Below, piece after piece: positions 18,529-26,975 of a stretch of DNA of 64,000 nt. The stretch's first letter is position 1, and each line of letters starts with the position of its first letter. Below the pieces are notes generated by a model that saw nothing but the letters and a program-made list of their open reading frames with translations, had not been told where the DNA came from and ran no database searches. Where the stretch lies: the NCBI GenBank assembly GCA_029779535.1, contig JAKPAG010000046.1:1-64000 (forward strand). The letters are read 5' to 3'. Both the position numbers and the translations under genes were made by a program. This stretch comes from Pseudomonadota bacterium (GTDB lineage Bacteria > Pseudomonadota > Alphaproteobacteria > Sphingomonadales > Sphingomonadaceae).

Positions 18529-18554
18529 CGCGGGGGGATACGAAGCCTGGGCAT
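18525..18554 (-). other. Possible 9-codon leader ORF coupled to lptF
   Basis: An ATG at 18554 sits 7 nt after a strong AAGGAG sequence and encodes a 9-residue peptide, MPRLRIPPR, followed by TGA. The TGA overlaps the lptF GTG start (GTGA), which is the classic arrangement for translational coupling. No other usable start lies in the lptF frame near the ribosome-binding site. It could be a real leader or merely a device to load ribosomes. Direct evidence is only the spacing and overlap. Confidence 0.4.
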
Positions 18555-18594
18555 TGCACTGCTCCTTAACCGCCCCGGCGGCTGGCAACAATTC

Positions 18595-19476
18595 CTATTC
18601 CGCGATTCCCAGCAGGCGCTGTGCCAGCATGAGATGCGGCCGGTCGATCATCCGGCGGTCGATCTGCAGCGCCCCGGCCGAAGGATTGGCGCTGAACGCG
18701 GCCACGATCGCGCGGGCCTCGGCCAGTTCCTCCTCGCTCGGGGTGAAGGCGGCGTTGATGATCGGAACCTGCGCGGGGTGGATCGCCAGCATCCCGGCAA
18801 AGCCATCGGCGCGCGATTCCTCGGCAGCGCGCTTCAGGCCCTTTTCGTCCGCGAAATCGGCGTGCAGCGTATCGATCGCGATGGTCCCGCGGGCATGGGC
18901 GGTCAGCAGGGTCTGGGTGCGGGCAAAGCGGAACGCGTCGGTCCACTGGCCGTCCTTGTCGCGCTTGCGGCTGGCGCCGATTGCGGCCGACAGGTCTTCC
19001 GCCCCCCAGGTCAGCCCGGCCAGGCGGGGCAGCGGCGCGCCCAGGTAGCTGGGTATGGTGATCGCGGCGGCGGCCGTTTCGCTGACCAGCGGCAGGATCT
19101 TCGTCGAATTGGCGGGCACGCCGCTGCGCTGTTCCAGCTCGTACAGTTCGGCGCCCAGCTGCTGGACCGATTCCGGCCCGGCCGATTTCGGCAGCATGAT
19201 CCCGTCCGGCGCGCCGGGCAGCACGGCCAGCAGGTCGTCGCGCCACATCCGGCTGTCCAGCGCGTTGATCCGCACCCAGCGGCCCATGCGCCGCTCGGTC
19301 ACCTGCTGGCGGTGCGCGTCCAGCCATTCGCGCGCCATTTCGCGCGCGCGCGGCTTGTTGTCGGGCGTGACCGAATCCTCAAGATCGACGATCACCACGT
19401 CCGCCCCGCTGGCGGCAACCTTGGACAACTTCTTCTCGCTGTCCCCCGGGACGAACAACCACGAACGCACTGCCAT
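18595..19476 (-). CDS. HpcH/HpaI aldolase / CitE-like CoA ester lyase
   Basis: The 293-residue protein has a CitE-type TIM barrel: RSWLFVPGDSEKKLSK at the start, VVIVDLEDSV (metal and substrate loop), VRINALDSRMWRDDL, IMLPKS, ILPLVSETAAAA and a conserved AIHPAQV near the C-terminus. Relatives act as malyl-CoA, citramalyl-CoA or citryl lyases, or as thioesterases. The exact substrate is unknown. The ATG at 19476 is used rather than an adjacent TTG. It sits 17 nt downstream of the Old Yellow Enzyme gene, so a common transcript is likely. Confidence 0.88.
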   Translation of the reverse strand: MAVRSWLFVPGDSEKKLSKVAASGADVVIVDLEDSVTPDNKPRAREMAREWLDAHRQQVTERRMGRWVRINALDSRMWRDDLLAVLPGAPDGIMLPKSAGPESVQQLGAELYELEQRSGVPANSTKILPLVSETAAAAITIPSYLGAPLPRLAGLTWGAEDLSAAIGASRKRDKDGQWTDAFRFARTQTLLTAHARGTIAIDTLHADFADEKGLKRAAEESRADGFAGMLAIHPAQVPIINAAFTPSEEELAEARAIVAAFSANPSAGALQIDRRMIDRPHLMLAQRLLGIAE

Positions 19477-19493
19477 CAACCCGATCCTTCCTG

Positions 19494-20588
19494 TCAGCCC
19501 GCCGCAGCCATGGCGGGATAGTCGATATAGCCCGCCGGACCTGGCAGATACCAGCTTTGCGGGACGTTAACATTGGGCGCCCATTCCGCCCCGGCGCGGA
19601 TCCGCGCGGGCAGGTCGGGGTTGGAAATGAACGGGCGGCCAAAGCTGATCGCCTCGCACCGGCCAGAGGCCACGTCGGCTTCGGCCTCGGCGGCGGTATA
19701 GTCGCTGTTGAGCACCAGCGGCCCGGTGTAGTGCGCGCGGATCAGGGCGTCCTGCTTGGGCACTTCGGTCGCGCCGAAGGTGCCGTTCGGCCCCGGCTGG
19801 CGCAGTTCGACAAAGCCCAGGCCATGGCGCTGGCAGACCCGCGCCGCTTCGGCAAAGATCGACGCCGGATCGGGATCGTCGCAGCCCTGGGTCTCGCCAT
19901 TGGGCGACAGGCGGATCGACACCCGGTCATTGCCCCAGACATCGACCAGCCGGGCCAGGATCTGGTCCATGAAGCGCACGCGGTTTTCCGGGCTGCCGCC
20001 GTAATCATCGTCGCGCAGGTTGGTCGACTGGCGCAGGAACTGGTCAACCAGGTAGCCGTTGGCGCCGTGCAGCTGTACCCCATCGAACCCGGCCGCCTTG
20101 GCGTTGGCCGCGGCCTTGGCATAGTCGTCCACGATCCGGGCGATGTCGTCCAGCGTCGCGGCGCGCGACTGCTGATGCGGCTTGCGGCCGGTGGGGGTGT
20201 GGGCATGGTCGGGCGCGGTGGTGGCGCTGGCCGAAACCGGCGGCTGGCCGTCCAGGTAATCGGGATGGACGATCCGGCCCATGTGCCACAGCTGCAGCAC
20301 GATCCGCCCGCCGGCCTGGCGGACCGCTTCGGTCACCGGCTTCCACGCCTCGGTCTGCTCGGCGCTCCAGATGCCGGGCGCGGCGTGCCAGCCCAGCCCT
20401 TCGACGCTGATCCCGGTGGCTTCCGAAATGATCAGCCCGGCGCCGGCGCGCTGGCGGTAGTATTCCACCAGCAATTCGTTCGGGACGCCGCCGGCGCTGG
20501 CGCGGCCGCGCGTCAGCGGTGCCATCAGCACGCGGTTGGGAGCTTCGATCGCGCCAAGCTTGACCGGCTGGAACAGGGCCTCGTGCAT
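19494..20588 (-). CDS. Old Yellow Enzyme-type alkene reductase (NADH:flavin oxidoreductase)
   Basis: A 364-residue FMN-dependent ene-reductase-like protein of the OYE/NemA family, with the barrel motifs PNRVLMAPLTRGRAS, QLWHMGRIVHPDYL, the substrate-anion pair HGANGYLVDQFLRQSTN, and DDYGGSPENRVRF. These enzymes reduce activated C=C bonds, nitro compounds or nitrate esters with NAD(P)H. Two tandem ATGs follow GGAGG; the second (20588) has the better spacing. Its natural substrate is not apparent. It is followed closely by the CitE-like gene. Confidence 0.92.
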   Translation of the reverse strand: MHEALFQPVKLGAIEAPNRVLMAPLTRGRASAGGVPNELLVEYYRQRAGAGLIISEATGISVEGLGWHAAPGIWSAEQTEAWKPVTEAVRQAGGRIVLQLWHMGRIVHPDYLDGQPPVSASATTAPDHAHTPTGRKPHQQSRAATLDDIARIVDDYAKAAANAKAAGFDGVQLHGANGYLVDQFLRQSTNLRDDDYGGSPENRVRFMDQILARLVDVWGNDRVSIRLSPNGETQGCDDPDPASIFAEAARVCQRHGLGFVELRQPGPNGTFGATEVPKQDALIRAHYTGPLVLNSDYTAAEAEADVASGRCEAISFGRPFISNPDLPARIRAGAEWAPNVNVPQSWYLPGPAGYIDYPAMAAAG

Positions 20589-20637
20589 CATTCCTCCATC
20601 AGTTTTCGTTGGTATGGTTTAACCGAGCGGCTAAGGC

Positions 20638-21543
20638 ATGGGCATGGGGAATGCAACCGCGCAGACAGGCACCGGCCGGGCGAAAGACTGGAACGGGTGG
20701 CACTTTGCCGCGCTGCTCGGCGGCAACGTCGCGCTGGCGCTCGGTCCGCTGTGGGTGCGGCTGGCCGAAACCGACCCCGGGCCGGTCTCCGCCGGGTTCT
20801 GGCGGCTGGTGCTGGCCGTGCCGTTCTTCGTGCTGTTCGCGCGGGCCAGCGGGCAGGCCGTGCTGGGGCTGGGGCGCAAGGTTCTGCTGGCCGTGGCCGG
20901 GGCGGGCCTGTTCTTCGCGCTGGACCTCGGCTCGTGGCACCTGGGGATCGGCCTGACGCGGCTGGGCAACGCCAGCCTGTTCGGCAATTCCGGTTCGATC
21001 CTGCTGGTCGCCTGGGGGCTGATCGCGCTGCGCCGCAGGCCCCGCATGGGCGAATGGCTGGCCTTCGGGGCGGCAATCGCGGGTTCGGCGATCCTGCTCG
21101 GGCGCTCGCTCGAAATCGATCACACCACGATGATCGGCGACCTGCTCTGCCTGCTCGCCGGGTTCCTCTATACCTTCTACATCCTGCTGCTGCAGAACGC
21201 CCGGGCGAGCCTGGGCAACTGGTCGCTGCTGACCTGGTCGAGCCTTGCCGGGGCGCCCGTGCTGCTGGCCATGGCGGCGATGCTGGGCGAACCGATCTGG
21301 CCGCAGGTGTGGTGGCCGGTGGCGATGCTGGCGCTGACCAGCCAGATCGTCGGGCAGGGATTGCTGGTCTTTGCGCTCAAGCATTTCTCGCCACTGGTGA
21401 TTGGCCTCGCGCTGCTGACCCAGCCGGCGGTCTCGGTCCTGGCCGGGTGGGTGCAGTTCGGCGAAGTGCTGACCCCGCTCGATGGCCTTGGCATGGTGCT
21501 GGTCGGCCTGGGGCTGGTGCTGGCCCGCTCGACGCAGAAGTGA
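20638..21543 (+). CDS. EamA/DMT-family transporter
   Basis: The 301-residue protein has about ten transmembrane segments in two repeated EamA halves (around residues 20-150 and 160-295), typical of drug/metabolite exporters. The second half contains the usual PLVIGLALLTQPAVSVLAGW end-of-repeat sequence. The ATG at 20644 (third codon) has better spacing from the AAGG than the first ATG and may be the true start. No substrate can be inferred. It is divergent from the OYE gene. Confidence 0.88.
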   Translation: MGMGNATAQTGTGRAKDWNGWHFAALLGGNVALALGPLWVRLAETDPGPVSAGFWRLVLAVPFFVLFARASGQAVLGLGRKVLLAVAGAGLFFALDLGSWHLGIGLTRLGNASLFGNSGSILLVAWGLIALRRRPRMGEWLAFGAAIAGSAILLGRSLEIDHTTMIGDLLCLLAGFLYTFYILLLQNARASLGNWSLLTWSSLAGAPVLLAMAAMLGEPIWPQVWWPVAMLALTSQIVGQGLLVFALKHFSPLVIGLALLTQPAVSVLAGWVQFGEVLTPLDGLGMVLVGLGLVLARSTQK

Positions 21544-21587
21544 TTGAGCGCTAGCCTGCCTGTCGTGCCCCCGGCTGAGGAGACCGC

Positions 21588-22571
21588 ATGACCCGTCCAG
21601 TGGACCTTGCATCGATCCGCGGCATCGAGGGCCTGTGGGCACGCAGCCAGCCGGGCGGCAATATGGCCTCGATGCAGCATGAAGATCGGCTGCTGGTCGA
21701 CCTGCTGGGGCTGGGCATCGGCCAGGTGCTGGAGCAGTTGTTCCAGGTGCGGCCCGGCTTCGCCGCATTTCTCGACTGGATCGAGACAACCGCTGGCCTG
21801 CCCGATCCGGTGCGGGTGGAACGCTTTCACGCCCTGCTCGATGGCGCGCAGGTACCCTCGGCCGCGCAGGCCCGCATCGCGGCGCTGGAAGCGGCCCCGC
21901 CGGTGCTGGACGCCGACGACATGGCGTTCTGGGACGAGCATGGCTACGTCGTGGTCCGCCAGGCGATCACGCGCGGCGAAGCCGAAGCGGCCGCGCAGGT
22001 GCTGTGGCAGCACATCGGCGCCAGCCCCGACGATCCCGCCAGCTGGTATGCCGAGGCCGCACGCGGGCTGTGGTTTCCGCTGTGCCAGGCCCCGGAACTT
22101 GACGTGGCGCGCCGTTCCCCCCGGGTGCAGAAGGCCTTTGCCCAGATCTGGGGCACCGGCGACCTATGGGGCAATGTCGACCGGATGAGCTTCAACCAGC
22201 CGGTCCGTGCCGATGCGCCGTTCCTGGGTTCGGCGCTGCATGTCGATACCAGCATGGCCGCGCCGATGCCGCTGGGCACCCAGGCGATCCTTTACCTGAC
22301 CGACACGCCGGCACAGCGCGGCGCCTTGCAGGTGCGGCCGGGCTTCCACCGCGATTTCGATGCCTGGGCCGCCTCGCTGGGCGGGGCCGACCCGCGCCGG
22401 GTGGATCTTGGCGACGGGGTTGTGCCGGTGCCTGGTGAGGCCGGAGACATGGTGATCTGGCACCACGCCCTGCCGCACGGGGCCACGCCCAACCACGACG
22501 ATTTTCCCCGCATCGTCCAGTATCTCAACTTCGCGCCGCCGACCGTGCGCGACGATCGGCCGTGGATCTAG
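21588..22571 (+). CDS. Phytanoyl-CoA dioxygenase (PhyH) family protein
   Basis: The 327-residue protein fits the 2-oxoglutarate/Fe(II)-dependent PhyH family. The metal-binding HxD appears in LHVDTS, the distal histidine in HHALPHGATPNH, and the 2OG-binding arginine in DDFPRIVQYLNF. The N-terminal ~100 residues are helical and not obviously catalytic. The ATG follows a strong GAGGAGA. Family members hydroxylate lipids, small molecules or peptides, so the substrate is unknown. It is 44 nt downstream of the EamA gene on the same strand. Confidence 0.85.
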   Translation: MTRPVDLASIRGIEGLWARSQPGGNMASMQHEDRLLVDLLGLGIGQVLEQLFQVRPGFAAFLDWIETTAGLPDPVRVERFHALLDGAQVPSAAQARIAALEAAPPVLDADDMAFWDEHGYVVVRQAITRGEAEAAAQVLWQHIGASPDDPASWYAEAARGLWFPLCQAPELDVARRSPRVQKAFAQIWGTGDLWGNVDRMSFNQPVRADAPFLGSALHVDTSMAAPMPLGTQAILYLTDTPAQRGALQVRPGFHRDFDAWAASLGGADPRRVDLGDGVVPVPGEAGDMVIWHHALPHGATPNHDDFPRIVQYLNFAPPTVRDDRPWI

Positions 22572-22589
22572 CTCGGAGGTGCGGTTCAT

Positions 22590-22616
22590 GGGTCCTGACC
22601 CCAGGTCTTTGACCTG
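22590..22616. promoter_or_regulatory. Tandem abutting palindromes upstream of the UspA gene
   Basis: Two palindromes touch without a gap: GGGTC-CT-GACCC (22590-22601) and CAGGTC-TTT-GACCTG (22602-22616). Both share GGTC/GACC half-sites. They lie between the PhyH stop codon and the UspA start, so they could be a tandem operator. A weak terminator is also possible, but there is no T-run. No regulator gene is adjacent. Confidence 0.35.
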
Positions 22617-22657
22617 AGGCAAGGAATCCGGCGCTGAATCCGGGCACTGTTCCTGCC

Positions 22658-23470
22658 ATGAGCGACACGACGATCCGGGCCATCGCCCACCCGACCGACT
22701 TTTCGCCGCAGGGCCAGCTGGCCTTTGCCCACGCGCTGCGGCTGGCCATTCTGCATCGCTGCCCGCTTGACCTGCTGCACGTCCGCGATCCCGATGGCCG
22801 CAGCGAACTTGGCAAGTTTCCCAAGGTCCGCGCCCTGTTGCAGCGCTGGGGGATGCTGTCGGCCGATGCCAGCCCGGCCGATGTCCTGCCTGCCACTGGC
22901 GTAGCGGTGCGCAAGGTCGACATCCGCGATGACAACGCGGTCGATGGCCTGGCCGACTACCTGTGGGAACATGACATCGACCTGGTGGTCATGGCCACCC
23001 ACGGCCGCACCGGGGTAAAGCGCTGGATCGGCGGTTCGGTGTCCGACCAGGTGATGCGCGAAGCCCGGGTGCCCGCGCTGCTGCTTGGCCCGCAGGCACA
23101 CGGCTTTGTTGCGCCGGACAGCGGCGAGATGGCGCTGCGCCATGTCCTGCTGCCGGTGGCCGACCAGCCCGAACCGGGCCAGGCCCATCAGGCGCTGGCG
23201 CGGCTGCTGGCCGGAACCGGGGCGGCGATCGACTGCCTGCATGCCGGCACCCAGCCGCCGCGCGTGACCGATGCGGCGCAGGCCAGCGTTGCGGTGCGCT
23301 GCGTGGCGGGCGATCCCGTGGCCGCGATCCTGGCCGAAGCGGCGGACGCGGACCTGATCGCCATGCCCACCGCCGGGCGGCAGGGTTTCAGGGACGCGCT
23401 GCGCGGCAGCACCACCGAACGGGTGATCGCCCAAGCGCGCTGCCCGGTTCTGGCGCTCCCGGTGGGTTAG
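22658..23470 (+). CDS. Tandem universal stress protein (UspA)
   Basis: The 270-residue protein has two UspA-like domains. The first (~5-145) carries an N-terminal AHPTDFSPQG, the ATP-type loop region VVMATHGRTGVKRWIGGSVSDQV, and ends VPALLLGP. The second (~160-270) is shorter and ends TERVIAQARCPVLALPVG. Universal stress proteins respond to starvation, oxidants and respiratory stress. The second domain retains GRQGFRDALRGSTTERV, so ATP binding is plausible in both. No partner gene is adjacent. Confidence 0.88.
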   Translation: MSDTTIRAIAHPTDFSPQGQLAFAHALRLAILHRCPLDLLHVRDPDGRSELGKFPKVRALLQRWGMLSADASPADVLPATGVAVRKVDIRDDNAVDGLADYLWEHDIDLVVMATHGRTGVKRWIGGSVSDQVMREARVPALLLGPQAHGFVAPDSGEMALRHVLLPVADQPEPGQAHQALARLLAGTGAAIDCLHAGTQPPRVTDAAQASVAVRCVAGDPVAAILAEAADADLIAMPTAGRQGFRDALRGSTTERVIAQARCPVLALPVG

Positions 23471-23474
23471 CGCT

Positions 23475-24461
23475 TCACCGCGCCCCCAAATCCCCCTGGC
23501 CGACCGTGCCGCCGGCCATTTCCAGCATCTTGTCGAGGCTGCGCTTGGCGCGCAGGCGCAGGCCTTCCTCGATCTCGATCCGCGGGGTCAGGTCGCGGAG
23601 CGCCAGGTAGAGCTTTTCCAGCGTGTTGAGCGCCATGTAGGGGCAGATGTTGCAGCTGCACTGCCCGTCCGCGCCGGGCGCCCCGATGAAGGTCTTGCCG
23701 GGCAGGGCCAGTTCCATCTGGTGGATGATGTGCGGTTCGGTCGCCACGATCAGCGTATCGCCTTCGAACCCCTTGGCGAAATTCAGGATGCCGCTGGTCG
23801 ATCCGACATAGTCGGCATGGTCGATGATGTGCGGCGGGCATTCCGGGTGCGCGGCCACCGGCGCGCCGGGGTGCTGGGCCTTGAGCTTGAGCAGCTCGGT
23901 CTCGCTGAAGGCTTCGTGGACGATGCAGACGCCGGGCCAGAGCAGCATTTCGCGGTTGAACTTGCGGGAAAGATAGCCGCCCAGGTGCCGGTCCGGCCCG
24001 AAGATGATCTTCTGGTCGGCCGGGATCTGCGCCAGGATCGTTTCGGCGCTGGAACTGGTCACGATCACGTCGGACAGCGCCTTCACCTCGGTCGAGCAGT
24101 TGATGTAGGTCAGCGCGATGTGATCGGGGTGCGCGGCGCGGAACTGGGCGAACTTTTCCGGCGGGCAGGCGTCTTCCAGGCTGCACCCGGCGTTCAGGTC
24201 GGGAAGCACCACGATCTTTTCGGGCGCGAGGATCTTGGCGGTTTCGGCCATGAACTTGACCCCGCAGAAGGCGATCACTTCGGCATCGGTGGCGGCGGCC
24301 TTCTTCGACAGTTCCAGGCTGTCGCCGATATAGTCGGCCAGGTCCTGGATTTCCGGGCTCTGGTAATAGTGCGCCAGGATCACGGCGCCCCGTTCCTTGC
24401 GCAGCCGGTCAATCTCGGCGCGCAGGTCCAGGCCGGTCAGGTTCACGCTCTGGGCAGTCAT
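23475..24461 (-). CDS. nadA: Quinolinate synthase NadA
   Basis: The 328-residue NadA condenses iminoaspartate with dihydroxyacetone phosphate to quinolinate in NAD synthesis. It uses a [4Fe-4S] cluster; candidate ligands are the cysteines in IAFCGVKFM, AHPECPPHI and CSCNICPYM. ILAHYYQSPEIQDLADYIGDS and FGPDRHLGGYL are typical of the family. The length is normal. nadB and nadC are not in the window. It converges with the UspA gene with a 4-nt gap. Confidence 0.97.
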   Translation of the reverse strand: MTAQSVNLTGLDLRAEIDRLRKERGAVILAHYYQSPEIQDLADYIGDSLELSKKAAATDAEVIAFCGVKFMAETAKILAPEKIVVLPDLNAGCSLEDACPPEKFAQFRAAHPDHIALTYINCSTEVKALSDVIVTSSSAETILAQIPADQKIIFGPDRHLGGYLSRKFNREMLLWPGVCIVHEAFSETELLKLKAQHPGAPVAAHPECPPHIIDHADYVGSTSGILNFAKGFEGDTLIVATEPHIIHQMELALPGKTFIGAPGADGQCSCNICPYMALNTLEKLYLALRDLTPRIEIEEGLRLRAKRSLDKMLEMAGGTVGQGDLGAR

Positions 24462-24534
24462 TCCAGGTTCCTTGCAAGTGTCGGACCTCCCAGATGGCCT
24501 GCCCGGCCCGGTGAATCAAGGCGGCCCGGGCAAT

Positions 24535-25296
24535 TCAGGGCAAGTAGGCCTCCATCGGGCGCACCGCGCCGGGGTGGCCGGCCATGACGGCGTGGGTCAG
24601 CTCGATCGCCCAGGGGGTTTGGGCCACCACTTCGCCCAGCGCGATCCAGCCGATGGTCACCGCCACGCCGACGAACCAGGCCGGATGAACCCTGCCGCTG
24701 TGGCGATAGTCGCGCAGCATGCCTGCGGCGATGAACCCCAGTCCGATGGTGTTGCTGATTTCCCAGCTCCACGGGATCAGCAGCGGCATCGGCAGCAGGC
24801 GGCCAAAGCCCGGCCCGGTGATCCCGGCCATGGCGCAGAGCATCAGCCGGCGGTGCCAGTCGGTCCGCCGCCGCAGCATCACCGCCGCGCCCACCGTCAG
24901 CGCGAAGGCCAGCAGGCCAGTGGGATTGCCGATCAGGAATTCGTTGGCATCGAAGAAGAACGGCCCGCCGGTGCGCTGCATCGCGGTAACGGTCAGCATG
25001 GTTCCGGCGATGACCATGGCCGGCACCCAGATCGCGGCCAGTAAGCCCAATCGGCGATGGAACTGGAAATTGCCCTGTGCCGCCAGCCAAGTCTGCGCCA
25101 GGAACAGCACCACCCAGCCAAAGAACACCGCGGCGTGGACGTGATAGATCAGCGGCACGGCAAAGCTGGATCGCCCTGCCGCCAGCTGGAACGAAAATCC
25201 CGCGACCAGCAGCAGCGCCATTGCGCAGGCCAGCCGGAAACAGAAGCGCGCTTCGTCCCCGCGCGCCGGGGGGATCTTGTCGAAGGTCGTTGCCAT
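24535..25296 (-). CDS. Multi-pass membrane protein of unknown function
   Basis: A 253-residue protein with about six membrane segments. Histidine-bearing helices (PLIYHVHAAVFFGW, FQFHRRLG, DWHRRLM) suggest possible heme or metal binding, resembling small cytochrome-like or DUF2306-like membrane proteins, but I cannot assign a family firmly. The ATG at 25296 has a GGGAGAAG ribosome-binding site. A 26-bp palindrome sits 22 nt upstream, so the gene is probably regulated. It is 73 nt upstream of nadA. Confidence 0.65.
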   Translation of the reverse strand: MATTFDKIPPARGDEARFCFRLACAMALLLVAGFSFQLAAGRSSFAVPLIYHVHAAVFFGWVVLFLAQTWLAAQGNFQFHRRLGLLAAIWVPAMVIAGTMLTVTAMQRTGGPFFFDANEFLIGNPTGLLAFALTVGAAVMLRRRTDWHRRLMLCAMAGITGPGFGRLLPMPLLIPWSWEISNTIGLGFIAAGMLRDYRHSGRVHPAWFVGVAVTIGWIALGEVVAQTPWAIELTHAVMAGHPGAVRPMEAYLP

Positions 25297-25317
25297 GTGA
25301 CTTCTCCCCACTATGGC

Positions 25318-25343
25318 GGTGTGTTATAGCATAGTAATACACC
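25318..25343. promoter_or_regulatory. 26-bp operator-like palindrome
   Basis: Arms GGTGTGTTA and TAATACACC (one mismatch) flank an 8-nt centre. The site is AT-rich against a GC-rich background and lies just upstream of the membrane-protein start at 25296. The layout resembles operators of GntR-type or other dimeric repressors. No regulator gene adjoins it, so any regulator would act in trans. Confidence 0.45.
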
Positions 25344-25368
25344 TCCTTGTTCTGGGGGTCAAAGCTGT

Positions 25369-26004
25369 TCAGCGGGGCGGAATCGGCTCTCCGTCGAACC
25401 GCACCGTCACCGCGATCCGGTCATATCCGGCGACTTGCAGGGGGATCGCCAGATTCTGCGTCACCGCCTGCCGGGCCGCGCTGCGCGCCAGGTCCATCAG
25501 CACCGGGGCCTGCGCCTGGGTGGCGGCCTGTTGCTGGGCCAGCAGGGTGTTGTCGCGGGTCAGCTTGGCCTGGGCATCGCCGGTGATCCACACGCCTTCG
25601 CGCAGGTACTGGGCGCGGCCTTCGTCCAGGTTGGGGGCGGAGACCTGGACCGGCGGCAGCACCACGTCGAGCCGCTGGCTGGCCGCGTCCCAGCGCAGCC
25701 GGTCCTTGCCGACCCGCGCCAGGTCCACCACGTAGTCGACCCGCGCCGGGATCACCGCCACCTGGCGGCTGCGCAGCATCCCCCAGGCGCGCACGTCATC
25801 GGCGGCGACCACCGGGGAGAGCTGGGCGGAAAACACCGTCAGCCGGTTCTGCTTTTCCAGCGCGACCAGGCTGGTGGCCAGCGGATCGCCGTGCACCGCC
25901 GGGCCATAGACCTGCCAGCCGAGCCATCCGGCCACTGCCAGCGCGCCGCCCGCCAGCAGCCACGGCAGCCTGGCCGCAGGCGCGCTCAGCCGCGCAGGCT
26001 CCAC
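25369..26004 (-). CDS. DUF4230 domain-containing protein
   Basis: The 211-residue protein has a single N-terminal membrane anchor (~13-33) and a beta-rich domain ending in AVTVRFDGEPIPPR, matching DUF4230, an uncharacterised family with predicted extracytoplasmic domains. The start overlaps the end of the upstream metallo-hydrolase gene by 19 nt, so translation of the two is linked. No catalytic residues can be named. Confidence 0.75.
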   Translation of the reverse strand: MEPARLSAPAARLPWLLAGGALAVAGWLGWQVYGPAVHGDPLATSLVALEKQNRLTVFSAQLSPVVAADDVRAWGMLRSRQVAVIPARVDYVVDLARVGKDRLRWDAASQRLDVVLPPVQVSAPNLDEGRAQYLREGVWITGDAQAKLTRDNTLLAQQQAATQAQAPVLMDLARSAARQAVTQNLAIPLQVAGYDRIAVTVRFDGEPIPPR

Positions 26005-26891
26005 GTCTCTTCCTCTTCGCCCACCACGCCGCGCTGTTTCAGGTCGATCAGGTGGGCCAGCACCGAACGGCCCGCCGCGCCGTTCAGCCGCGGGTCCAGC
26101 CCCTTGTACATCACCGGCACCATCTGGCCGATGGTATGCGGCCCGGTGTCCAGCAGCCGCAGGATCTGCGCTTCGCGGCTGCGGCGATGGCCCAGCATGC
26201 CGCGCACCAACTGGCGCGGCTTTTCCACGGCGGGGCCGTGGGCGGGGTAATAGACGCGGTCTTCCCGGTCATAGAGCTTCTGCAAGCTGGCCATATAGGC
26301 GCTCATGTCGCCGTCCGGCGGGCTGACCACGCTGGTCGACCAGGCCATGACGTGGTCCCCGGTGAACAGCGCGCCACTCTCGACCAGGGAATAGCACAGG
26401 TGGTTGCTGGTGTGGCCGGGGGTGGCGACGGCTTCGATGGTCCAGTCCGGGCCGCTGATTCGCTCGCCGTCGGCCAGGATCCGGTCGGGGGCATAGTCGG
26501 GATCGAAGGCGGCGTCGGCGCGGGGGCCGTCATCGTCCATGCTCAGCGGTGCGCAACCCACGATAGGTGCTCTGGTGACCGCTTTCAGCGCCCTGCTGGC
26601 CGGGCTGTGATCGCGGTGCGTGTGGGTGCACAGGATCGCGGCAATCCGCGCCTTTCCGACCGCGGCGAGGATCGCCTCGACATGGCCCGCGCCGTTGGTA
26701 TCGGCATGGTCCGGCGCGCCCGTATCGACTGGGCCGGGATCGATCACCGCCACTTCATCGCCCGCGCCGATCACATAGGTCTGGGTGCCGGTGAAGGTAT
26801 AGTGCGATGGGTTGGGCGCCAGCACGCGGCGCACCAGCGGTTCGCACTGTTCGGCAAGGCCGGTCGGCCAGGGTTGGGGCGGGGCTTCCAT
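25986..26891 (-). CDS. MBL-fold metallo-hydrolase
   Basis: The 301-residue protein shows the metallo-beta-lactamase fold: CTHTHRDHSPAS (HxHxDH), ATPGHTSNHL (third histidine), LFTGDHVM, and YYPAHGPAVEKP, plus a C-terminal winged-helix-like extension (RLLDTGPHTIGQMVPVMYKGL onward) found in the LACTB2-like branch. Members are nucleases, thioesterases or hydrolases, and the substrate is not predictable here. The ATG at 26891 is preferred over an upstream alternative at 26927. It is divergent from glpK across 84 bp. Confidence 0.88.
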   Translation of the reverse strand: MEAPPQPWPTGLAEQCEPLVRRVLAPNPSHYTFTGTQTYVIGAGDEVAVIDPGPVDTGAPDHADTNGAGHVEAILAAVGKARIAAILCTHTHRDHSPASRALKAVTRAPIVGCAPLSMDDDGPRADAAFDPDYAPDRILADGERISGPDWTIEAVATPGHTSNHLCYSLVESGALFTGDHVMAWSTSVVSPPDGDMSAYMASLQKLYDREDRVYYPAHGPAVEKPRQLVRGMLGHRRSREAQILRLLDTGPHTIGQMVPVMYKGLDPRLNGAAGRSVLAHLIDLKQRGVVGEEEETWSLRG

Positions 26892-26975
26892 ATTGCGGCA
26901 TATGGCCCCTGTCGGCCCCCTCGCCAAGTCCCGATCGGCTCGCTAGGTTCTGCCGTCACCTTGGGGAGAGACCGC

